A program made the translations under genes and the position numbers. Under the pieces are notes generated by a model. That model was not told the origin of the DNA, searched no databases, and saw only the letters and a list, made by a program, of their open reading frames with translations. Of a DNA stretch of 8,230 nucleotides, positions 6,672-8,230 are shown piece after piece. Each line of letters begins with the position of its first letter. Positions within the stretch are counted from its first letter, which is position 1. Source of the DNA: an uncultured Porphyromonadaceae bacterium (lineage in GTDB: Bacteria; Bacteroidota; Bacteroidia; Bacteroidales; Muribaculaceae); NCBI GenBank assembly GCA_947176355.1, contig CAMWQY010000110.1, forward strand, positions 1-8,230, in the 5' to 3' direction.

Positions 6672-6717
6672 ACATTTTTATGTAGTTGTATTGAAATTTA
6701 AGCTTTAACTCGCAAGA

Positions 6718-8230
6718 TTATCGCCAGCAGATGGTCTTGAATTGGCAATAATTACACGACGTGAAATTATTGGGTGGATTAAATGGCGTATCAGGGTCGA
6801 AGATTTGAATAAGGGTATGCTCCAGATTAGTGAGAAATTCTTCATTCATATCTTTATGATCTTGCTGAATAGTCTCTCCAATCTTTGGATATGTATGAAT
6901 ACCCGATTTCAATGAATTGATGTCATATAGTTCAAGTACAAGGGGAATGTGTGGCAGGTCATTCTCTTTACTGAAGAGGTCGAGCAATGGGCGAGGGGCA
7001 TCTTTTTTAAGATTTTTATTAGGGAGAGCATCAAAAAGGTTGGCATAGAGCCAGAGCTGAAGAAGATTTCTTCCTTTGGCATCCCCTTCAAAGACACTCT
7101 GCATGGATTCCGCTTGCACGTGCACTGACCCGGTCTTGTAGTCGACTACCCTAAGTGTTTCTTTTTCATGGATTTTTACCTTATCGAGTCGGTCGATCGC
7201 AAAGCGCATGTTGATAGGGTCACCTTCCGGCATCTTTAGGCTGACATTTCCTTCGATTTCCACTCCATATAGAAGGAAAGGAGCCTGATTCAGGTCAAAG
7301 TCAAGAATATTTTTCACTTGTGTGCAAAGCACCTTTGCTACAGATGCAACAGATCCGCGTAATGGAGTATCAAGTTTATCTTCCTTTCTGTGGAAATGAT
7401 ATTTATTTATGCCATACCTAATCAGTCGATTTATTTCGTTTATATTCTTTTTCTTGGCATTAATTAGCTTGGCATCAATAATTTCAGGATGTTCCAGATA
7501 ATGTCCTTGTTTCTCTTCCGGCAGATAGATATTTTGCATGACATAGTGAAGTATCGTACCCTGAGTGATGGCATCTATATAATCTACGGATTCTTCATCT
7601 GTGTGTATACGAAGAAGATGTTCGAAGTAAAAACGAATCTGACAATCTGCATATCGTGTCAGCGCGGTAGCCGAAAGGTTTCTTCCTTGCTGGCTGGAAT
7701 CCCGATAAGCTGAGAGAAGGTCCATTATTTCTTGGTTCTTCTCAATTGGTGATGGTTTTAGGTCAGACTTGGATATGTCAAAAGATCGAGACTCAAGTTT
7801 TAGCTTTTCTTTTGCATAAAGATACTGAAGCTGTAATACGTATCGTGAGATATCGCCGCTCCTTGCTCCTTCAGAAGAACGCGCATCATAAAGAAGCACC
7901 ACTTCTTTCGCACGTGCTATCATGCGGAAGAAATAATATGCAAAGATTGACTCTGAGTAATTGATAGGGGGAAGACCGTATGCTTTACGCAAGGAATCGG
8001 AAATGAACGTACGCACTCTCCGACGAGCCGGAAGTATCCTTTCATTTAGCGATGGGATGATGATTCGGTTGAAATCAAGAGCACGAGTCTCAAGCATTCC
8101 CATCACTTGAAGACCTTTGAGAGGTTGACCTTCGAATGTCACAATCTCACCTGAAATAAGACGTTCAGAGAGGGCGAGAAAAGTGCGCCATTGCATAGAA
8201 ATTCCATATTCCTGCACTGTAGCAAGAAGT
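6718..8230 (-). CDS. AddB-like PD-(D/E)XK nuclease with Fe-S cysteines (partial, N-terminus off window)
   Basis: The frame stays open to the right edge, so a GTG at 8217 is internal and not a start. Residue numbers count from that GTG. LQVMGMLETRALDFNRIIIPSLNERILP (37-63, in two parts: QVMGMLETRALDF and IIIPSLNERILP) matches the end of the second helicase-like domain of AddB/RecB-type proteins. The nuclease domain follows: GTILH (H224), AIDRLD (D342), VVDYKTG (D359, K361) and QLWLY (Q387, Y391), the RecB-family PD-(D/E)XK motifs. C192 (YADCQIRFYF) plus C488, C491 and C497 at the C-terminus form the C...CxxCx5C set that holds a 4Fe-4S cluster in AddB. The family works with an AddA-type helicase-nuclease in end resection of double-strand breaks, in the cytoplasm. 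No addA is in view; it may lie beyond the right edge. The upstream ATPase part and any Walker A are missing from the window, so AddB versus a related stand-alone nuclease cannot be settled. Confidence 0.9.
   Translation of the reverse strand, partial: LLATVQEYGISMQWRTFLALSERLISGEIVTFEGQPLKGLQVMGMLETRALDFNRIIIPSLNERILPARRRVRTFISDSLRKAYGLPPINYSESIFAYYFFRMIARAKEVVLLYDARSSEGARSGDISRYVLQLQYLYAKEKLKLESRSFDISKSDLKPSPIEKNQEIMDLLSAYRDSSQQGRNLSATALTRYADCQIRFYFEHLLRIHTDEESVDYIDAITQGTILHYVMQNIYLPEEKQGHYLEHPEIIDAKLINAKKKNINEINRLIRYGINKYHFHRKEDKLDTPLRGSVASVAKVLCTQVKNILDFDLNQAPFLLYGVEIEGNVSLKMPEGDPINMRFAIDRLDKVKIHEKETLRVVDYKTGSVHVQAESMQSVFEGDAKGRNLLQLWLYANLFDALPNKNLKKDAPRPLLDLFSKENDLPHIPLVLELYDINSLKSGIHTYPKIGETIQQDHKDMNEEFLTNLEHTLIQIFDPDTPFNPPNNFTSCNYCQFKTICWR

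Noticed and set aside
6696..6714. AAGCTT-centred palindrome after the nuclease gene as a terminator
   Set aside because: The stem is short, AT-rich and not followed by a T-tract on the minus strand.
8215..8217. GTG as start of the nuclease gene
   Set aside because: The frame stays open through the window edge (LLAT before it) and the missing upstream part of an AddB-like protein is expected there, so this Val codon is internal.

Overview
The window looks like chromosomal DNA of a gut-type Bacteroidales bacterium, most plausibly Muribaculaceae or a relative. Four things point there. Promoters match the Bacteroidetes pattern (TTTG, about 19-20 bases, TAnnTTTG). Starts have A-rich upstream regions and no Shine-Dalgarno sequence. 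A long CTC-type ribosomal protein bL25 gene is followed by pth. Two secreted proteins end in the short tail (hydrophobic-x-x-x-G-x-x-V ... KG ... NGxK or KGSK) that is common in this group. The taxonomic call is inference; the window holds no rRNA.

Layout, left to right. Positions 1-1311 (minus) hold the N-terminal 437 codons of a membrane polyferredoxin that runs off the left edge. It reads like a NapH-type integral membrane ferredoxin joined through an internal twin-arginine segment to a NapG-like ferredoxin module. Positions 1312-1469 carry its promoter and the upstream gene's terminator. Positions 1470-4103 (minus) encode an 877-residue secreted GH43 enzyme of the endo-arabinanase type with a beta-barrel C-terminal domain, a Trp/Asn-rich module I cannot name, and a short C-terminal tail. 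A 261-base divergent intergenic region with two promoters separates it from a 232-residue secreted protein of unknown function (4365-5063, plus). That gene ends at a strong terminator shared with the convergent pth gene.

The right half is housekeeping, all on the minus strand: a partial AddB-like PD-(D/E)XK nuclease with a four-cysteine Fe-S signature (6718 to past 8230), then rplY (bL25, 5878-6525) with its own promoter and a leader of about 108 bases, then pth (5151-5792) after an intervening hairpin. rplY and pth form the usual translation-related pair: a 5S rRNA-binding ribosomal protein and the enzyme that recycles peptidyl-tRNA.

I see no CRISPR array, tRNA, insertion sequence, phage gene or defence island. 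The most interesting items are the fused membrane-to-periplasm polyferredoxin, the unnamed module of the GH43 enzyme, the matching C-terminal tails on two divergent secreted proteins, and the bL25 leader. None of these amounts to proof of a new system.
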